Below, piece after piece: positions 60,644-64,000 of a stretch of DNA of 64,000 bases (positions are counted from its first letter, which is position 1; every line of letters starts with the position of its first letter). Both the position numbers and the translations under genes were made by a program. The notes under the pieces were generated by a model. That model saw only the letters and a program-made list of their open reading frames with translations. It had not been told where the DNA came from and did not search any database. The DNA is from JAENWD01 sp963796915 (GTDB lineage Bacteria; Acidobacteriota; Vicinamibacteria; Vicinamibacterales; JAENWD01): the NCBI GenBank assembly GCA_963796915.1, contig CAWCNI010000004.1, positions 558,001 to 622,000 of the forward strand, in the 5' to 3' direction.

Positions 60644-61401
60644 CAGCCTCTGCCGATGAACGGCATCTTCGTCGCCATCACCGTCAGGAACTGCACGTTG
60701 GCATCGAGCGGCAGGCTCGCCATGTAGAGCACTGCCTTGACGACGTGCGCGATGTCGAGCCGCGGCTCGACGACGGTCTCGCCGTTGGCCTGGAGCGCGC
60801 CGACGGCGAACTTTGCCGTCATGTCGGTGGCCGCGTTGCCGATGTCGATCTGGCCGCAGGCGATGTCGAAGGCGCGGCCGTCCAGTGAGGTGGAGCGCGT
60901 CAGCCCGGTGATGCCATGCTTGCTCGCCGCGTACGGCGCCGAGTTCGGACGCGGCACCTGCGAGGAGATCGAGCCGTTGTTGATGATGCGGCCGCCGCGC
61001 GGCGTCTGCGCCTTCATCAGGCGAAACGCCTGCTGCGTGCAGAAAAACGCGCCGGTCAGGTTGACATCGATGACCGAGCGCCACTGCTCGACCGACAGCT
61101 GCTCGATCGGAATGTTCGGCGCGCTGACGCCGGCGTTGTTGAACAGCAGGTCCAGCCGGCCAAACGTGCCGGCCGCGGCGTCGAACAGGCGGCGGACCGA
61201 GTCCGGATCGGTGACGTCGGTCGGGCACGCAAGGACCCGCGAGCGGTCCGCCTGCGCCGCCGCGACAGTGGCAGCCAACTGCTCGGCGCGCCTGCCAGCG
61301 ACGACGACGGCATAGCCCTCGCCGAGGAGGCCCAGCGCCACCGCCCTGCCGATCCCGCTGCCTCCGCCCGTGACTATCGCAACTCTGGGTGGTGCGTTCA
61401 T
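60643..61401 (-). CDS. SDR-family oxidoreductase
   Basis: 252 residues from ATG 61401 (frame open to 61437). VAIVTGGGSGIGRAVALGLLGEG, NNAGVSAPN, Ser in NNGSISSQ, Tyr/Lys in SAPYAASKHGITGLTRSTS. Classical NAD(P)-dependent short-chain dehydrogenase. It is divergent from the DenD-like gene, 53 nt apart, and may share its pathway. Confidence 0.92.
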   Translation of the reverse strand: MNAPPRVAIVTGGGSGIGRAVALGLLGEGYAVVVAGRRAEQLAATVAAAQADRSRVLACPTDVTDPDSVRRLFDAAAGTFGRLDLLFNNAGVSAPNIPIEQLSVEQWRSVIDVNLTGAFFCTQQAFRLMKAQTPRGGRIINNGSISSQVPRPNSAPYAASKHGITGLTRSTSLDGRAFDIACGQIDIGNAATDMTAKFAVGALQANGETVVEPRLDIAHVVKAVLYMASLPLDANVQFLTVMATKMPFIGRG

Positions 61402-61454
61402 CGTCCGAACGGTAACATGACACGCGAGTCGCGGCACTGACGCGATACATCCCT

Positions 61455-62411
61455 ATGCGAATCCTCGTCACTGGCGGCGCAGGCTTTCTCGGCGTCCGGT
61501 TGATCAAGACCCTCCTTGCCGGGGCCGGCAGCAGCGACGACGTGCACGTGGTCTCCGCTGATACCGTGCCGTGTCCCGCCGACGATCCGCGAGTGGAGTC
61601 CAGGGTCGGCACGATTACAGACCAGGCGTTCGTCAGTCACATCGTCGACCGCGACGTGGACCTGGTGTTCCACCTGGCGGCGGTGCTCAGCGGGCAGGCG
61701 GAATCGGAATTCGACACGGGCATGCGCGTCAATCTCGAGGCGACGCGTAGTCTCCTCGAGGCGTGCCGCGCGGCCCGCAGCGCCCCGCGGCTCGTCTTCT
61801 CGAGCACCATCGCGGTGTTCGGCGGCGGGCTGCCGGAGGTCATCCCCGAAGATCTCGCGGTGCGGCCGCAGTCGTCATACGGCACCGAGAAGGCGATCTG
61901 CGAGCTGCTGGTCAGCGACTATTCCCGGCGCGGGTTCGTCGACGGCGTCGCCTGCCGCGTGCCGACAGTGGCCATCCGGCCCGGCGCGCCGAACTCGGCG
62001 CTGTCGTCGTTTGTCAGCGGGATCATCCGCGAGCCGCTGGCCGGCATCGCGTCGGTGTGTCCCGTGCCGCTCGACACGCGCGTGTGGATCAGCTCTCCGG
62101 ACACCGCGACCGCGAATCTCTTTCACGCGTCGACGCTCCCTGCGGCGTCGCTCGAGGGACGACGCGTCCTGAATCTTCCCGGCTTGAGTGTCACTCCGGC
62201 GGCGATGCTCGACAGTCTCGAGCGCCTGGGCGGCGCCACGGCCCGTTCGCTCGTGCGATGTGAGCCAGACGCGGACACGATGCGAATCGTCTGCGGCTGG
62301 CCGGGCGCGTTCGAGATCAGCCGGCCGCTCGCGCTTGGCTTCCGCGTCGACGAGAGCATCGACGACGTCGTGCGCCAGTTCATGGCGGAGCAGGCCAGGG
62401 CGTCGCACTGA
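61455..62411 (+). CDS. denD: NAD-dependent epimerase/dehydratase-family enzyme, D-erythronate dehydrogenase-like
   Basis: 318 residues. GGAGFLGVRLIKTLL nucleotide-binding loop, FHLAAVLSGQAESEFDTGMRVNLEATR, SSTIAVFGGGLP and active Tyr/Lys in SSYGTEKAICELL, all in the arrangement of DenD, which oxidises D-erythronate at C2. The adjacent SDR and the sugar-acid genes at 31-36 kb fit catabolism of C4/C5 acids. Its stop codon overlaps the next start codon by one base (TGATG). Confidence 0.83.
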   Translation: MRILVTGGAGFLGVRLIKTLLAGAGSSDDVHVVSADTVPCPADDPRVESRVGTITDQAFVSHIVDRDVDLVFHLAAVLSGQAESEFDTGMRVNLEATRSLLEACRAARSAPRLVFSSTIAVFGGGLPEVIPEDLAVRPQSSYGTEKAICELLVSDYSRRGFVDGVACRVPTVAIRPGAPNSALSSFVSGIIREPLAGIASVCPVPLDTRVWISSPDTATANLFHASTLPAASLEGRRVLNLPGLSVTPAAMLDSLERLGGATARSLVRCEPDADTMRIVCGWPGAFEISRPLALGFRVDESIDDVVRQFMAEQARASH

Positions 62412-63089
62412 TGGCTGAGCGCGCGTTTGTCAGCATCCCCGGCGGATGGTTTCAGATGGGGAGCGCTGAGGGCAAAGACGACGAGCGGCCAGTGCACAGC
62501 GTCTGGGTCGACGAATTCGCGCTCGCGGCGTACCCGGTGACGTCCCTGGAGTACGCCGCGTTTCTGGCGGCCACCGGGCACGAACAGCCTCGCGACTGGC
62601 ACCCCGAGGCCGCAAGCGCTGACCATCCGGTGATCGGCGTCAGCTGGATTGACTGCCAGCGCTACTGCGACTGGCGGACGAGTGTCGGCGAGCCCGTGCG
62701 GCTGCCGACGGAGGCTGAATGGGAACGCGCCGCGCGCGGCGGCCACGAACGCCGACGGTATCCGTGGGGGGACGACATCCCGTCCTGGATTCCCGCGAAC
62801 GGACGGGGACCGCTCGATGCGCCGTGGCCCGTCACCCTCGGCGAACCCAACGGATTCGGCGTGTTCGGCATCGCCGCCAACATCCACGAGTGGTGTGCCG
62901 ACTGGCACGCCGCGGACTACTACGGCCAGTCGTCAGAGCGCAACCCTGCGGGGCCAGCCAAACGGCGCGCGCCGCGTCTCGCGCGGCGGCTCCTGGCGTC
63001 ATGCCGTGACGATCAGCACGTGCGCTGCGCGCAGCCGCCTCGATCCGTCGTTCCGGTATACCGACTACGGCTTCCGGGTCGCGCGCTGA
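62411..63089 (+). CDS. SUMF1/formylglycine-generating-enzyme-like protein, one frameshift
   Basis: From ATG 62411 the frame encodes FVSIPGGWFQMGSAEGKDDERPVHSVWVDEFALAAYPVT, LPTEAEWERAARGG, RRYPWGDDIP and NIHEWCADWHA, all SUMF1-type; at about 62965 an extra A shifts it, and the next frame completes ARRVSRGGSWRHAVTISTCAARSRLDPSFRYTDYGFRVAR. Repaired length is about 225 residues. Such proteins are formylglycine generators, sulfoxide synthases (EgtB) or non-catalytic; the copper-binding Cys pair of true FGE is not evident. Translationally coupled to denD. Confidence 0.85.
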
Positions 63090-63119
63090 GCGCTATCGGC
63101 ACCGCGTCGCCGAGCCCAC

Positions 63120-64000
63120 CTACGGCGCAGGAATGTGAATCGGCTTGAAGGGGAAGGTCGCAGAGATCAGCATCCCGCCGCCCTTCGTCGTCGTCTTCGC
63201 GTAGACCTCCCAGAAGTACTTGAAGCCGACGAAGCCGTAGACGGTGTTGTTCTTCGCGATGGCGAGCGTCAGATCGGGTCCCAGGCCGAACGTGCTGCTC
63301 TTGCTCAACGCCAGCGGCTGCGGCAGACGCCCGGGCTGGATCTCGTCATTCGAGAGCTTGAAGGCGGAGTAGTACGACAAGCCGGCGACGAGGCCGCCCT
63401 TCAGGAAGTCTCCGCCGACGCCACCCTCGAAGTTCATCTGGTTGCCGACGTGAGTCGTGCTGTCTTCCTTGTCAGACTGGAAGTTGAGCGAGACGACTGT
63501 CGCCGCGTGGTACTTGCGATCCTCGGTGAGATAGACCGTTGTCCCGCCGCCGATCTCCTGCCCCCACATGCCGAAGCCCGTGTTGTTCGACGCGCCGTCC
63601 TCATAGCGGCCCGTCGGGAGATACAGCTGGTAGTACAGGATCGCGTCGGCCCGTTTCTTGTGCCATCCCAGCTGAAACGGGCACAGCACCGAATCGGTGA
63701 TCCCGGCGCCCGGGTTCTGATCGATTTCCGCGCCCTGCAGCCGGTTGTTCGCGCCGGCGATCAGAAAGTTGAACCCGTAGTAGCCCCCCAGGATCGTCTT
63801 CTTCGTCACGACGGCGACGCCCGTGCCGAACAGCGCCGCGTCGACGTTGGCGTTGATCGGCACCTGATCGCCGTTGGCGTTCCTGATGTCGTCGGTGCTG
63901 TAGAAATACAGGAGCGGCGCGACTGCGTACTCGCCCGGCGGCGCCTGCGATCCGCCCTTCACGCCGAAGGTGCCCTTGACGTGCTGGGTGTTCAACTGGG
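63120..64000 (-). CDS. Phenol-MetA-degradation/SphA-family outer-membrane protein, N-terminus beyond window
   Basis: 292 residues visible; frame open to the end of the window. Repeated short beta strands with aromatic ends: GEYAVAPLLYFYSTDD, GGYYGFNFLIAG, DAILYYQLYLPTGRY, GMWGQEIGGGTTVYL, AATVVSLNFQSD, YGFVGFKYFWEVYAK, and a C-terminus in FPFKPIHIPAP. This is the barrel pattern of the transporter-like MetA-pathway family. Likely an outer-membrane channel for hydrophobic compounds. Confidence 0.78.
   Translation of the reverse strand, partial: QLNTQHVKGTFGVKGGSQAPPGEYAVAPLLYFYSTDDIRNANGDQVPINANVDAALFGTGVAVVTKKTILGGYYGFNFLIAGANNRLQGAEIDQNPGAGITDSVLCPFQLGWHKKRADAILYYQLYLPTGRYEDGASNNTGFGMWGQEIGGGTTVYLTEDRKYHAATVVSLNFQSDKEDSTTHVGNQMNFEGGVGGDFLKGGLVAGLSYYSAFKLSNDEIQPGRLPQPLALSKSSTFGLGPDLTLAIAKNNTVYGFVGFKYFWEVYAKTTTKGGGMLISATFPFKPIHIPAP

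Overview
This is high-GC bacterial DNA from what looks like an Acidobacteriota genome, probably near Vicinamibacteria. The assignment is inferred from gene content: an Oar-type TonB-dependent receptor, a PadR regulator coupled to a large orphan MacB/FtsX permease (ADOP type), many secreted enzymes and an acidobacterial style of intergenic heptamer repeats. There is no rRNA, tRNA, phage, transposase or CRISPR array, so this reads as ordinary chromosome.

Layout. 1-2.9 kb: receptor C-terminus and a POT peptide/H+ symporter, convergent across a long inverted repeat. 2.9-8.9 kb: a CzcCBA-type metal efflux operon led by a His/Cys-rich small protein, with czcA broken by one frameshift. 9-12 kb: PadR regulator plus ADOP permease. 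12-21 kb: a broken P1-family peptidase, a GH127 arabinofuranosidase (frameshifted), a membrane glycosyltransferase, a DUF3014 protein, a VOC dioxygenase (frameshifted), a DUF692/MNIO oxygenase without partner, and an MBL-fold hydrolase. 21.5-30.9 kb: a complete potassium-scavenging locus: separate kinase, KdpE-like regulator, a 28-aa membrane peptide, kdpF, kdpA, kdpB, kdpC, then two tandem KdpD-N-terminal (sensor plus USP) proteins without kinase domains. From about 24.28 to 30.27 kb this locus is full of single-base indels although the protein motifs are preserved, most likely a sequencing or assembly problem.

31-36.6 kb: a sugar-acid module (MFS carrier, IlvD/Edd dehydratase, DHDPS-family lyase, Gfo/Idh oxidoreductase). 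36.7-44.4 kb: a Ser/Thr kinase fused to a BRCT domain, three uncharacterised proteins, topoisomerase IB, a DUF1003 protein and a membrane protein. 44.5-48.2 kb: M20 peptidase, exported MsrB and MsrA, PPP phosphatase. 48.2-53.7 kb: a very large receptor-like membrane protein divergent from an ornithine cyclodeaminase homologue with a ClpX-type zinc finger. 53.7-64 kb: an SDR enclosed by heptamer arrays, an HGSNAT-like membrane acyltransferase, a glycosyltransferase-like membrane protein, gamma-glutamyltransferase, an SDR, a DenD-like dehydrogenase, a SUMF1-type protein and a phenol-MetA-type outer-membrane protein.

Cross-cutting observations: several genes carry a -10 hexamer exactly 6 nt before the start codon, which suggests leaderless transcripts; isolated one-base frameshifts recur about every 7 kb; and three different short-repeat families sit in intergenic DNA. 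The least explained parts are the receptor-like protein, the zinc-finger/cyclodeaminase fusion and the kinase-BRCT fusion.
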